Source of the DNA: Arcicella rosea
GTDB lineage: Bacteria; Bacteroidota; Bacteroidia; Cytophagales; Spirosomataceae
Length of the DNA: 64,000 bases
Assembly (NCBI RefSeq): GCF_040543805.1
Contig: NZ_JBEUMS010000010.1
Location: 1 to 64,000, forward strand
Direction of reading: 5' to 3'
The position numbers were made by a program, and so were the translations under genes. Of this stretch, positions 54,733-64,000 are shown piece after piece (position 1 is the first letter of the stretch; each line of letters opens with the position of its first letter). A model generated the notes under the pieces. The model did no database searches, was not told the origin of the DNA, and saw only the letters and a program-made list of their open reading frames with translations.

Positions 54733-57700
54733 ATGAAAAAAAATCCCAAAATCCACCATTTTATATGGAGTATTATGAAATTAACCTTTGTACAACTTTT
54801 ATGGGTTTTAGTGTTCACTAATGTGGTTTCAGCCCATATTAGCGATGCCCAAAGCTTGTTGAATCAAACTGTTACAGTAAACTTTTCAAATCAAAAAATA
54901 AAAGATGCCTTAAAAACAATTGAGCAGTCATCTAACGTAAAATTTATTTATAGTAATCGAGTACTTAATCCACAACAAAGAGTCAATTTCAATACTGACA
55001 AAAGTAAGTTGATAGAAGTATTAGATAAACTATGTACTTCTTTAGAGTTGTCTTACGAAGTATCTGGCAGACAAATCTTATTGAATAAAATTGAAAAAAA
55101 GCATTTAGTCGAAAACAAGTTAATCGACATAACAAACGAAATAGTATTTCTGCCCATCTCAGGAAAAGTAACAGGTATAAATAATGAAGCCCTACCAGGA
55201 GTAAATATCCAAGTAAAAGGCACTAACATTGGTACAAGTACTAAAAACGATGGTACTTTTTCATTGAATATTGGTGATGAAAATACGGTTTTAGTCATTA
55301 CTTCAGTAGGTTATGTTAGTCAGGAGGTGACAGTTGGGAAACAATCTTTTCTAACGATAAAATTATTAGAAGATACAAAATCACTTAGTGAAGTCATCGT
55401 CATTGGTTATGGCACAGCGAAGAAATCTGATTTGACAGGAGCAGTATCTACTATCTCTTCAAAAGATTTTGAGAACACGGTGAATACCAACGTCGGGCAA
55501 GCTTTACAAGGACGAAGTGCAGGAGTACAGGTAACTCAAAACACTGGTCGTCCGGGCGATTCACCCATTGTTAGAATCAGAGGAGTTGGTACAACAGGAA
55601 ACAGCAATCCTCTTTATGTAATTGATGGCGTAATTACAGATCAAGGCATTAGTAATATCAATCCAGATGATATAGAATCAATGACGGTATTGAAAGATGC
55701 TGCATCTTCGGCAATCTATGGAGCCAGAGCTGCCAATGGTGTTATTTTGATTACGACGAAAAGAGGGAAAGCTGGTCAAGCAAAAATTACTTTTAGTAGC
55801 TATTATGGTATTCAGAAAGCTTGGCGTTTACCTAAAATGCTGAATGCGACAGAATTTGCCACTTTACAAAATGAAGCAAGGACCAATGCAGGTTTACCAA
55901 TTTATTGGGGAAGAGTAGATACATTGGGTGTAGGCAACGAAAAAATCGCAGAAGTTTTTCAAACAGCTCCTATTCAAAACTATAATTTTGGTATTTCTGG
56001 CGGTTCTGAAAAATCGCAATATGCGGTTTCAATGGGCTATTTCTCTCAAGAAGGTATCGGTATTGGTGTTAAATATAATAGACTTTCTTTAAACGTAACA
56101 TCCGACCATCAAATCACTAAGAAATTCAAATTTGGAAATAGCTTATCGCTTACCAAAGGATTAGAACGAAGTGGACAATGGAATGAGACTTTTGTGAATG
56201 CTATTCGTTTTTCGCCAACGATTCCCTACAGATTTGCGAACGGAGAATATGGCTATGCAACACGCCAAGGCGAACAATTAGGTTACTTGCCTTCAGTTCC
56301 TAATGCCTATATTTTTCAGAACGATATTGACAGGTACCGCTTGTTAGGAAACGTGTATGCAGAATATAGCATTCTTCCTTTCTTAAAATTCAGAACGACT
56401 TTAGGGGCTGATATTTTGATTGAAGATAGAACTAGCTTTACGCCTACTTATGCTTTTGGTGGAAGAACCAATACAATCAGTACATTAGATAGAACCTATC
56501 TTAACAGCAGTACTTGGCTCAACGAAAATACTTTGGCTTATGACTATACTTTTGCCCAAAAACACAGTATTTCCGCATTGGTTGGTCTTACCCAACAAGC
56601 AAACCGTTATGATACTTATACCGCTCACCGTGAAACCTTTCCGAACAATGACATCAGAGTATTAGATGCAGGAGCTTTAAACGACAGAGCCAGAGGTACT
56701 GCCTCTGAATGGTCAATTCGTTCATATTTAGCCAGAGTAAACTATAATTTTTCAGACAAATACTTAGTTTCAGCTAATGTGCGTATTGATGGGTCTTCCC
56801 GTTTTGGTACCAATAATAAATATGGCGTATTTCCATCATTCGCTGCTGCTTGGAGGGTTTCTGCCGAAGATTTCATGAAAGACCTTAGTGCAATTTCAGA
56901 CCTTAAAATTCGTGGTAGCTGGGGACAATTGGGTAATCAGGAAATTGGTTTATATGCTTTTACCTCTGGTTTAGATTTATCACAGAACTATGTATTGGGT
57001 AGTAATCAAGGTATTGCGCCTGGGGTCGCTCCTACTTCATTGGGTAATCCAAACATTAAGTGGGAAACAACAACCATTAGTGATATAGGAGTAGATTTAG
57101 AACTTTTCAATAATAGAATGTCGATTACGGCTGATTATTTTTCAAAACTTACTTCAGATATGCTCGTGCAAGTACCTATTCCAGGAACAACAGGAGTAAC
57201 AGGTGCACCTTATCAAAATGTGGGTTCTGTTCGCAATTCAGGTTTTGAATTAGGGCTTACTTATCGTAAAAGAACAGGCGATTTCAAATACGATATTAAT
57301 GCTAATATCTCAACAATAAAAAATGAAGTAGTTTCTTTAGCAGGCTTACCCATTTTCTCTAGTGTATTCAAAACAGCAGAAGGACATCCTATTAGTTCAA
57401 TATTTGGATATGTACAAGAGGGCGTTTTCCAAAACCAAGAGGAAATCAATAAACATGCAACCCAAATTAATGCCAAACCGGGGGACATCAAGTGGAAAGA
57501 TTCGAATAATGATGGAGTAATCAATGATTTGGACAGAGATTATATTGGCAATATTATTCCAAGATTGAGCTATGGATTAACCACCAATATGTATTATAAA
57601 AATTTCGACCTCAGTATTTTTATTCAAGGAATACAAGGAAGAGAGGTTTATATTGACGGCACAGGCGGACGTAGATTAATGGATAATTTTGATAATACCA

Positions 57701-58041
57701 CGGCCGATTATATTACTCGTTGGACTGGTCCGGGTACTAGTAACCATGTTCCAAGATTGGTTTGGGGTGATCCAAGCAACAACCGTAGAACCTCTGATTT
57801 CTGGGTGTATAATGCTAGTTATATGCGTATCAAAAATATTCAGTTGGGTTATACTTTGCCAAAAGGTACTTTGGGTGTTAATAAAATTAGGGTTTATACT
57901 AGCTGTCAGAATTTACTTACAGTTACGCCATATCCTTGGTTTGACCCAGAAGTTGGTGCGGGAAGAGACAATAACTTTACCAGTTTAATGACTTACCCAC
58001 AACCTAGAACAATCCTTTTTGGTATCAATTTAGACTTTTAA
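54733..58041 (+). CDS. SusC/RagA-family TonB-dependent transporter with STN signalling domain
   Basis: Outer-membrane oligosaccharide importer that also signals to FecR. A long signal region (about 1-40) is followed by an STN domain (about 45-120; VNFSNQKIKDALKTIEQSSNVKF). The carboxypeptidase-like domain (about 135-215, ISGKVTGINNEALPGVNIQVKG), the plug with SEVIVIGYGTAKKSDLTGAV and a barrel ending LFGINLDF follow. 1102 aa is normal for the STN type. It lies 13 bases before susD. With the GH95 enzyme downstream, the cargo is likely a fucosylated glycan. Confidence 0.95.
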   Translation: MKKNPKIHHFIWSIMKLTFVQLLWVLVFTNVVSAHISDAQSLLNQTVTVNFSNQKIKDALKTIEQSSNVKFIYSNRVLNPQQRVNFNTDKSKLIEVLDKLCTSLELSYEVSGRQILLNKIEKKHLVENKLIDITNEIVFLPISGKVTGINNEALPGVNIQVKGTNIGTSTKNDGTFSLNIGDENTVLVITSVGYVSQEVTVGKQSFLTIKLLEDTKSLSEVIVIGYGTAKKSDLTGAVSTISSKDFENTVNTNVGQALQGRSAGVQVTQNTGRPGDSPIVRIRGVGTTGNSNPLYVIDGVITDQGISNINPDDIESMTVLKDAASSAIYGARAANGVILITTKRGKAGQAKITFSSYYGIQKAWRLPKMLNATEFATLQNEARTNAGLPIYWGRVDTLGVGNEKIAEVFQTAPIQNYNFGISGGSEKSQYAVSMGYFSQEGIGIGVKYNRLSLNVTSDHQITKKFKFGNSLSLTKGLERSGQWNETFVNAIRFSPTIPYRFANGEYGYATRQGEQLGYLPSVPNAYIFQNDIDRYRLLGNVYAEYSILPFLKFRTTLGADILIEDRTSFTPTYAFGGRTNTISTLDRTYLNSSTWLNENTLAYDYTFAQKHSISALVGLTQQANRYDTYTAHRETFPNNDIRVLDAGALNDRARGTASEWSIRSYLARVNYNFSDKYLVSANVRIDGSSRFGTNNKYGVFPSFAAAWRVSAEDFMKDLSAISDLKIRGSWGQLGNQEIGLYAFTSGLDLSQNYVLGSNQGIAPGVAPTSLGNPNIKWETTTISDIGVDLELFNNRMSITADYFSKLTSDMLVQVPIPGTTGVTGAPYQNVGSVRNSGFELGLTYRKRTGDFKYDINANISTIKNEVVSLAGLPIFSSVFKTAEGHPISSIFGYVQEGVFQNQEEINKHATQINAKPGDIKWKDSNNDGVINDLDRDYIGNIIPRLSYGLTTNMYYKNFDLSIFIQGIQGREVYIDGTGGRRLMDNFDNTTADYITRWTGPGTSNHVPRLVWGDPSNNRRTSDFWVYNASYMRIKNIQLGYTLPKGTLGVNKIRVYTSCQNLLTVTPYPWFDPEVGAGRDNNFTSLMTYPQPRTILFGINLDF

Positions 58042-58054
58042 TTCGTATAGAATC

Positions 58055-59494
58055 ATGAAAAAAACAATATATACATTTTTCGTAATTGCTTTACTAAGCA
58101 GTTGTGATAAGGAATTTCTGGAAAAGCAACCTCTTAATGCAGTAACTACAGAGAATTTTTACAAAACATCTGACGATGCTGTTAGAGCGACCAATGCAGC
58201 ATACAAGCCATTGATGTACAATGGGCTAGGTCAGTTTGGACTTTGTTATTATGGAAATTATTTGGCTGGCGACGCAACATCATTAGGGGATGCAGCAGAT
58301 TGGGCTCAAATTGAAAATAATAACATTACTTCCGACAACGGGGCTGTTAGAAATACATGGAATGCTGCCTATCAAGGCATTCTTAGAGCGAACTTGGTCT
58401 TAGAAAAAGTGCCTGCTATTCAGATGGATGCAAATCTTAAAAAAAGAGTATTAGCAGAAGCATCTTTTTTAAGGGCGGTTTATTATCATTATTTGATACT
58501 TCTATTTGGTGATGTGCCTTTGATTACAAAACCACAGACGAATCCAAGTGATTTTTTGGTAGCTAGAAATAGTAAAGAGGAAGTTTATCAGCAAATTATC
58601 AAGGATTTACAAAGTGCAGAAGCAGGACTACCACTTACTTATCCAGCATCAGACCTTGGTAGAGCAACCCAAGGAGCAGCCAAAGCCTTTTTAGCCAAAG
58701 TATATTTATACCGCAAGCAATGGAACGAAGCAGCAAGTAAAGCTAAAGAAGTAATAGATAGCAAAGTTTACAGCCTATTCGACAGATATTTTGATAACTT
58801 TGAACTGGCTACAGAAAACGGGAAAGAATCCATTTTTGAAATTCAGTACGCATCATTTTTAGGAGGTTTGGGCAATGCTACTAATAACTACGATGCACCA
58901 AGGGGTTCGGGTTTTACTTTAGATGGTGGTTATGGCTGGAGTTGCCCGACTAAAGTTTTTGTAAATACTTTTACAACAAATGACCCAAGATTAGGCTATA
59001 CAGTATTTAGAGATGGAGATGTTTTCCAAGGAATACCTTATAGTTCATCTACTTCGTCAACAGGGTATAATTCAAAAAAATATGTAGTTGGTAAAGGAAC
59101 AAACATTGGTAAAACCGACGACCCTAAAAACTATATTCTTATGCGTTATGCCGATTTGTTATTGATGTATTCAGAAGCATTGAATGAAGCAGGAAAAACC
59201 GCAGAGGCATATACGTTCATTAATACTGTTCGTGCTAGAAAGGATGTCAATCTTGCACTATTAAGTTCAGGCATGACACAAACAGAAATGCGAACAGCAA
59301 TTAAAAAAGAGCGTACTGTAGAATTAGGTATGGAAGGACTACGTTGGTTCGATTTAATCCGTTGGGGTGACGCCGCTACTTATCTGAAATCAATTGGTAA
59401 AACTAATTATAAAGAAGGAGTTAGCGAGTTATTACCAATCCCTCAAGCAGAGCGTGATATTAATCCAAAACTTACTCAGAATCCTGGTTACTAA
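58055..59494 (+). CDS. SusD/RagB-family glycan-binding lipoprotein, second locus
   Basis: Surface lipoprotein partner of the preceding SusC. The signal peptide ends in LLSSC (lipid-attached Cys17). Family signatures are AEASFLRAVYYHYLILLFGDVPL, the C-terminal ELGMEGLRWFDLIRWGDA and ELLPIPQAERDINPKLTQNPGY. 479 aa is usual. Co-transcribed with susC; a strong terminator follows it, so the fucosidase gene may have its own promoter. Confidence 0.95.
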   Translation: MKKTIYTFFVIALLSSCDKEFLEKQPLNAVTTENFYKTSDDAVRATNAAYKPLMYNGLGQFGLCYYGNYLAGDATSLGDAADWAQIENNNITSDNGAVRNTWNAAYQGILRANLVLEKVPAIQMDANLKKRVLAEASFLRAVYYHYLILLFGDVPLITKPQTNPSDFLVARNSKEEVYQQIIKDLQSAEAGLPLTYPASDLGRATQGAAKAFLAKVYLYRKQWNEAASKAKEVIDSKVYSLFDRYFDNFELATENGKESIFEIQYASFLGGLGNATNNYDAPRGSGFTLDGGYGWSCPTKVFVNTFTTNDPRLGYTVFRDGDVFQGIPYSSSTSSTGYNSKKYVVGKGTNIGKTDDPKNYILMRYADLLLMYSEALNEAGKTAEAYTFINTVRARKDVNLALLSSGMTQTEMRTAIKKERTVELGMEGLRWFDLIRWGDAATYLKSIGKTNYKEGVSELLPIPQAERDINPKLTQNPGY

Positions 59495-59515
59495 TAATTT
59501 GCTATTTTAATACTT

Positions 59516-59554
59516 ATACTGTTATAAGATTATCCATCTTATAACAGTATTTTT
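59516..59554 (+). terminator. Intrinsic terminator after the second susD
   Basis: ATACTGTTATAAGAT (59516-59530) pairs perfectly with ATCTTATAACAGTAT (59536-59550), a 15-bp stem with 5-base loop and T-tract. Confidence 0.88.
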
Positions 59555-59649
59555 AATGAATTTTACCTTTGCTAAAAAGAGAATCATCCCACACTTACTT
59601 ACCTCACTTTTAGAAAAACTTTATTATACGCTAAACATATTACTAGAAA

Positions 59650-62127
59650 ATGACAAACAATCTATTTAAAAAGAAAGTACTTTTCATCCTCCTTTTTGCT
59701 ATTTCAAATTTTGTTCAGGCACAAAAATCATTGGTTTTGTGGTATGATAAACCTTCTGGAAATGTATGGGAAAGAGCTCTGCCCATTGGCAACGGTAAAA
59801 TTGGAGCGATGGTTTATGGGAATGTATCTCAAGAGATTTTACAATTAAACGAAACGTCTGTCTGGACGGGTAGCCCCAATAGAAACGATAATCCTGATGC
59901 GCTGGCTTCTTTACCCGCTGTTCGTAAATTAGTTTTTGATGGAAAACAAAAGGAGGCTGAAATCTTATCTGAAAAAACGATACAAAGTAAAAAATCGAAC
60001 GGACAGATTTTTCAACCAGTTGGCAGTCTGAATTTACGTTTCGCCAATCATGAAAATTACACTAATTATCGTCGTGAATTAAATATTGAACGTGCCATAA
60101 GTACCACAACATACAGTGTTGATGGCGTTCAATATACCCGAACTTCCTTCGTCTCCTCTCCTACCAATACTCTAGTCATGCGTATTACAGCGAATAAAGC
60201 TAACAGTATTTCACTGGACGCTTTTTTTACTACGCCACAAAAAAATGTAAAACTTAGTACGAATTCAAAAAAACAATTGATTTTGCATGGTGCAACCGCT
60301 GGACACGAAGGAGTAGAAGGCAATCAGCTGAAATTTAATGCTTTAACAACCTTTAAGCAACAAGGAGGAAGCATTACTTCAAACGATACATTGACCAAAA
60401 TTACAGGTGCTAATGAAGTAATTATTTATGTAAACATTGCAACCAATTTTAATTCTTATAAAGATTTATCAGGAAATGAAATCGCTAGAACGGAAGCCGA
60501 TTTACAGAAAGCACTCCCAAAACCCTATGCTACTTTATTGAACGAACACGTGGCGAATTTTCAATCGTTTTTTAATCGTGTAAAATTAGATTTAGGCTCA
60601 AATCCTGCTGCTGAGCAAAAACCTACAGATGTACGTTTGGATGAATTTAGAACGAATAACGACCCTACTTTTGCAAGTTTATATTTTCAATACGGACGTT
60701 ATTTATTGATTTCTTCCTCTAAAATTGGCGGGCAACCTGCTAATTTACAGGGCATTTGGAACAATAAAATGTTTCCTTCTTGGGATAGTAAATACACCAT
60801 CAACATCAATACTCAGATGAATTATTGGCCTGCCGAAAAAACCAATTTATCAGAAATGCACGAGCCTCTGTTAAAAATGGTGAAAGAATTATCGGAAACA
60901 GGACAAGAGACTGCTCGTATCATGTACGGTTCAAGAGGCTGGGTGGCGCATCATAATACTGACCTTTGGAGAATTACTGGTCCAGTTGACCGAATTTTTT
61001 GGGGCGTTTGGAGTATGGGTGGCGCTTGGTTATGTCAACATTTATGGGAACGCTACCTTTACACGGGCAATAAAGCTTATTTAGCAGAAATATATCCTAT
61101 TTTGAAAGGTGCTTCTCTGTTTTTTGTCGATGATTTGGTAGAAGACCCACGCAATAAATACTTGGTCATCAATCCGGGAACTTCACCAGAAAATGCTCCT
61201 GCTGCTCATCAAGGCTCATCTTTTGATGCTGGCGTAACAATGGATAATCAAATTGTTTTTGATATGCTCAGTGTTACCATTCGTGCGGCTGAATTATTGA
61301 AAAAAGATCAACAATTAGTAGATACGCTTAAAACGATTCGTCAAAGATTATCACCAATGCGTATAGGGCAATATAATCAAGTACAAGAATGGATGGAAGA
61401 TATTGATAGTCCGAACGACAAGCACCGTCATATTTCACATTTGTATGGTTTGTTTCCTTCGAATCAAATTTCGCCATATCGTACTCCTGAATTATTTGTG
61501 GGCGCTAATAATACCCTGATTCAACGTGGCGATGTATCAACAGGTTGGAGTATGGGTTGGAAAGTAAACTGGTGGGCTAGAATGTTAGACGGGAATCATG
61601 CGCATCTATTAATTCAAAATCAATTATCTCCTTTAGGCGTCAATGCTGCGGGCGGTGGTACTTACCCAAATTTGTTTGATGCTCACGCTCCATTTCAGAT
61701 TGATGGTAACTTTGGTTGTACTTCTGGCATTGCCGAAATGCTGGTACAAAGTCACGATGGAGCCATTCATTTATTGCCAGCATTGCCTGACTTTTGGAAA
61801 GAAAAAGGAAGTATTTCAGGCTTGAAAACTCGTGGTGGTTTTGAAATTGTAAAAATGACTTGGGCGAATGGAAAAGTAACAAGCTTGCAAATAAAATCTA
61901 CTATTGGCGGAAACTGTCGCTTGCGCATCGGAGCTGCTCTCAAAGGTAAAAATGTAAATTTACAAACAGCCAAAGGAGAAAATAGTAATCCATTGTTCGT
62001 AACGGAAGAAACGGCAAAACCAATTATTTCACCTAAAGCAAGTATTATATTAGCATCAATTCCTCCGACTTTCTTGTATGATTTTACCACTGAAAAAGGT
62101 AAGGTTTATACTTTTGATGTACAGTAA
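59650..62127 (+). CDS. GH95 family alpha-L-fucosidase (or alpha-L-galactosidase)
   Basis: Inverting enzyme removing terminal alpha-1,2-L-fucose, or L-galactose in some members, from glycans such as xyloglucan or pectin side chains. A signal peptide (about 1-25) is followed by the N-terminal beta domain (WERALPIGNGKIGAMVYG, QLNETSVWTGSPNR) and the (alpha/alpha)6 barrel. Catalytic-region motifs are NINTQMNYWPAEKTN, WVAHHNTDLWR and the DGNFGCTSGIAEMLVQS strand. 825 aa is normal. It follows SusCD of the sigma/FecR locus, which suggests the glycan handled there carries fucose. Confidence 0.92.
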   Translation: MTNNLFKKKVLFILLFAISNFVQAQKSLVLWYDKPSGNVWERALPIGNGKIGAMVYGNVSQEILQLNETSVWTGSPNRNDNPDALASLPAVRKLVFDGKQKEAEILSEKTIQSKKSNGQIFQPVGSLNLRFANHENYTNYRRELNIERAISTTTYSVDGVQYTRTSFVSSPTNTLVMRITANKANSISLDAFFTTPQKNVKLSTNSKKQLILHGATAGHEGVEGNQLKFNALTTFKQQGGSITSNDTLTKITGANEVIIYVNIATNFNSYKDLSGNEIARTEADLQKALPKPYATLLNEHVANFQSFFNRVKLDLGSNPAAEQKPTDVRLDEFRTNNDPTFASLYFQYGRYLLISSSKIGGQPANLQGIWNNKMFPSWDSKYTININTQMNYWPAEKTNLSEMHEPLLKMVKELSETGQETARIMYGSRGWVAHHNTDLWRITGPVDRIFWGVWSMGGAWLCQHLWERYLYTGNKAYLAEIYPILKGASLFFVDDLVEDPRNKYLVINPGTSPENAPAAHQGSSFDAGVTMDNQIVFDMLSVTIRAAELLKKDQQLVDTLKTIRQRLSPMRIGQYNQVQEWMEDIDSPNDKHRHISHLYGLFPSNQISPYRTPELFVGANNTLIQRGDVSTGWSMGWKVNWWARMLDGNHAHLLIQNQLSPLGVNAAGGGTYPNLFDAHAPFQIDGNFGCTSGIAEMLVQSHDGAIHLLPALPDFWKEKGSISGLKTRGGFEIVKMTWANGKVTSLQIKSTIGGNCRLRIGAALKGKNVNLQTAKGENSNPLFVTEETAKPIISPKASIILASIPPTFLYDFTTEKGKVYTFDVQ

Positions 62128-62148
62128 AAGCACTCAGCTTTAATTCTT

Positions 62149-62187
62149 TTTAATGCAGGAAATTGAATAGTTATTTCCTGCATTAAA
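62149..62187. terminator. Bidirectional terminator between convergent genes
   Basis: TTTAATGCAGGAAAT (62149-62163) pairs perfectly with 62173-62187, 15 bp with a 9-base loop, between the fucosidase and the convergent acetyltransferase. Confidence 0.85.
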
Positions 62188-62201
62188 GATAAAGTATTCA
62201 T

Positions 62202-62765
62202 TTACAACACTTTCAAAATCTTTGCTGGAACACCAGCAACTATTGTATTAGCTGGCACATCTTTGTTTACCACTGCACCTGCTGCAACAATTGCGTTTTC
62301 GCCAATTGTTACTCCGGGCAATATCGTTGCTCCAGCGCCAATCCAAGCATTTCGTTTAATGACAATTGCTTGTAAAATAACGGTTTTTCTATCTGTCGGA
62401 TCTAAGGGATGATTTTCAGAAGTAAGGTTTACTCTTGGTCCAATCATCACGGCGTCTTCAATCGTAATACCTCCTAAATCCAAAAACGAGCAAGCATGAT
62501 TAATAAAAACGTTTTTACCAAGACTGATAAATTTTCCAAAATTGGTATAAAATGGAGGAAAAATTGCGGTTGATTCGTCTATTTCTGTGCCAATGATTTC
62601 ACTCAATTTCGTTCTTACTTGATTTACATCTGTTGCTGAAGCATTCATTTCTGAACACAAACGGATGGTTCGAGCAACAACTTCCATGAATTTGCTGTAC
62701 TCTTTATCCTCTTTTTTTAAGGGCTCTCCTGCTCTCATTTTTTGAAAAATATCACTCTTGTCCAT
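62202..62765 (-). CDS. Sugar O-acetyltransferase (maltose/galactoside acetyltransferase type)
   Basis: Acetyl-CoA-dependent left-handed beta-helix enzyme. The N-terminal helical part (about 1-75; MDKSDIFQKMRAGEPL) is followed by hexapeptide repeats (about 75-187: FINHACSFLDLGGITIEDAVMIGPRVNL, AWIGAGATILPGVTIGENAIVAAGAVVNKDVPAN). The catalytic His is probably the one in TSENHPLDP. 187 aa is normal. It shares the minus strand with the AraC regulator, 20 bases downstream of it. The acceptor sugar is unknown. Confidence 0.92.
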   Translation of the reverse strand: MDKSDIFQKMRAGEPLKKEDKEYSKFMEVVARTIRLCSEMNASATDVNQVRTKLSEIIGTEIDESTAIFPPFYTNFGKFISLGKNVFINHACSFLDLGGITIEDAVMIGPRVNLTSENHPLDPTDRKTVILQAIVIKRNAWIGAGATILPGVTIGENAIVAAGAVVNKDVPANTIVAGVPAKILKVL

Positions 62766-62785
62766 AAAATTAATTGATTAAAAGC

Positions 62786-63670
62786 TCAATTCATTCGATA
62801 TTCATGTGGTGTAACGCCTACTTTTTGCTTGAAGAATCGTGAAAAATGTTGCGGATACTTAAAGCCTAATTGATATGAAATTTCACTCAAAGATTTACTT
62901 TTGTCCAAGATTCGCTCTTTGGCAAGGTCTATAAATTTCAATTGTATAAATTCTAAGGCTGTTTTACCTGTTTCTTTCTTGATTAAATCTCCGAAGTAGT
63001 TAGGAGAAAGATGTAATCGGTCTGCAAAGTAAGCTACCGACGGAAGTCCATTGCTTTGAAGTTCTTCACGAAAAAGATATTCGTTTAATAATTGTTCAAA
63101 CTGTTCGATAATACCATGATTTACATTTTCTCTGGTAAGAAACTGGCGGTCGTAAAATCTTGAACAGTATTTTAATAATAACTCAAGATTGGCTACGATT
63201 AGCTTTTTGCTATGTTTATCAATATTCTGTTTAATTTCAGATTCTATATTGGCAAAGCAAACATTGATAACCTCTCTTTCTTTTTCAGAAACATGCAATG
63301 CTTCGTTAGATTGATAACTAAAAAATGAATACTCATGAATTTGTTTGCCCAAACTCGTTCCTTTGATTAAATCGGGATGGAAAACCAAAGCTACACCATA
63401 AGGTTGATGTAATTCTCCTTCGGGTTCATTTGTAATTACTTGTCCGGGAGCAAAAAATACAATCGTTCCCTCATCATAGTCATAATAACTATTCCCATAG
63501 CGTAAATCTCCACAATTAGCTTCTTTGATGATAATGGCGTAAATGCCCATCATAAACTTACTTCTCTTCAACACATCAGATTTCTTTAAATCAACCAAAC
63601 TAATGAGCGGATGCAAAGTTGGGTTATTAAACATCTGACTGTATTGCTTTATTGTATCATATATTATCAT
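62786..63670 (-). CDS. AraC-family transcriptional regulator
   Basis: 294 aa starting at the ATG at 63670 (MIIYDTIKQYSQ); 15 further in-frame codons upstream are less plausible. The N-terminal part (about 20-170) is a cupin-like effector domain, and the C-terminal part (about 195-294) is the double HTH: PSVAYFADRLHLSPNYFGDLIKKE and LSEISYQLGFKYPQHFSRFFKQKVG. It is the first gene of a unit with the acetyltransferase and probably controls it. Effector not recognised. Confidence 0.9.
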   Translation of the reverse strand: MIIYDTIKQYSQMFNNPTLHPLISLVDLKKSDVLKRSKFMMGIYAIIIKEANCGDLRYGNSYYDYDEGTIVFFAPGQVITNEPEGELHQPYGVALVFHPDLIKGTSLGKQIHEYSFFSYQSNEALHVSEKEREVINVCFANIESEIKQNIDKHSKKLIVANLELLLKYCSRFYDRQFLTRENVNHGIIEQFEQLLNEYLFREELQSNGLPSVAYFADRLHLSPNYFGDLIKKETGKTALEFIQLKFIDLAKERILDKSKSLSEISYQLGFKYPQHFSRFFKQKVGVTPHEYRMN

Positions 63671-63839
63671 GGTTCTTTCAGCTTTTAGATTGAAATATTG
63701 TTCGAAATATATCAAAGAATTATAAGCTTATTTTCGGCATCAGTAAAATTGGTAAGTAAAACAGTAAAATCTATAAAATTTTAAAGGTCTTTATGAGATA
63801 ATTTTGAAGCGTAAAATCCTAACCATTAAACTATTGAAA

Positions 63840-64000
63840 ATGACTTACTTAAAATTTAACTTTTTATTGATTTCACTTTTGTTCATTCAAACAAGTTATG
63901 CCCAACAAGATAGTACTGTTACCAAATTTTCGGGTTCAATTGGTATTACGAACAATGGTTTTTCTATCATTCCTACTTTTTCCTTGCATAGACCAGCCAC
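63840..64000 (+). CDS. N-terminus of a secreted protein (cut by window edge)
   Basis: An open frame from ATG 63840 to the end of the window. A clear signal peptide (MTYLKFNFLLISLLFIQTSYA then QQDS) leads into KFSGSIGITNNGFSIIPTFS, which could be the first strands of an outer-membrane beta-barrel. Only 53 codons are visible, so no family can be named. It is divergent from the AraC regulator, which may control it. Confidence 0.7.
   Translation, partial: MTYLKFNFLLISLLFIQTSYAQQDSTVTKFSGSIGITNNGFSIIPTFSLHRPA

Noticed and set aside
1..64000. tRNA/rRNA genes, CRISPR arrays, insertion sequences or attachment sites
   Set aside because: I saw no cloverleaf-like elements, regularly spaced repeats, transposase motifs or integrase genes; the direct repeats found are short and promoter-linked.

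Overview
The window is AT-rich chromosomal DNA from a glycan-degrading member of the Bacteroidota. SusC/SusD pairs, a hybrid two-component sensor with an AraC output, a FecR/ECF-sigma system, an ASPIC/UnbV FG-GAP lipoprotein and TTTG / TAnnTTTG promoters all point there. Gene style suggests the Cytophagales (relatives of Emticicia, Arcicella or Flectobacillus), but that placement is inference. I saw no tRNA, rRNA, CRISPR array, insertion sequence or phage gene.

Region 1 (1-24.4 kb) is a xylan-type polysaccharide utilisation locus. A hybrid sensor/regulator (408-4466) is followed by a CE1 esterase and a GH8 xylanase-like hydrolase, SusC/SusD, a large FG-GAP/ASPIC lipoprotein, and three more CE1-type esterase genes, the last carrying two esterase modules. 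GalM and an aldo-keto reductase follow on the minus strand, and a LacI-family regulator with a 26-bp perfect palindrome in front of it closes the locus. Two near-identical tandem half-site elements lie upstream of susC.

Region 2 (24.6-48 kb) is the most interesting part: a ribosomal peptide (RiPP) locus. It has five tandem precursors with nitrile-hydratase-like (NHLP/proteusin) leaders ending in GG, a short orphan GG precursor, and a 47-aa lanthipeptide-like peptide (36131-36274) with no cysteine. Candidate tailoring enzymes are a JmjC/cupin-type oxygenase, a stand-alone LanM-type dehydratase that keeps the catalytic residues but has no cyclase domain, and a short LanC-like protein without zinc ligands. 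A HExxH protein, a DUF3667 zinc-ribbon membrane protein and a complete export set (TolC, HlyD, C39-peptidase ABC transporter, second NHLP-type ABC transporter) complete it. Regulators are a LytS/LytTR pair, an AraC protein with a kinase-like N-terminus and a degenerate cNMP-binding protein; a TPR adenylate cyclase lies nearby. Two 21-bp-period direct repeats, each just upstream of a Bacteroidota promoter, look like LytTR operators. The combination suggests dehydrated peptides without standard lanthionine rings.

Region 3 (48-64 kb) holds an ACR3 arsenite transporter, a soluble multi-PAS histidine kinase, and a second locus of ECF sigma, FecR, STN-type SusC, SusD and GH95 alpha-L-fucosidase. 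A sugar O-acetyltransferase and an AraC regulator follow on the minus strand, and the start of a secreted protein runs off the right edge. Strong intrinsic terminators separate most transcription units.
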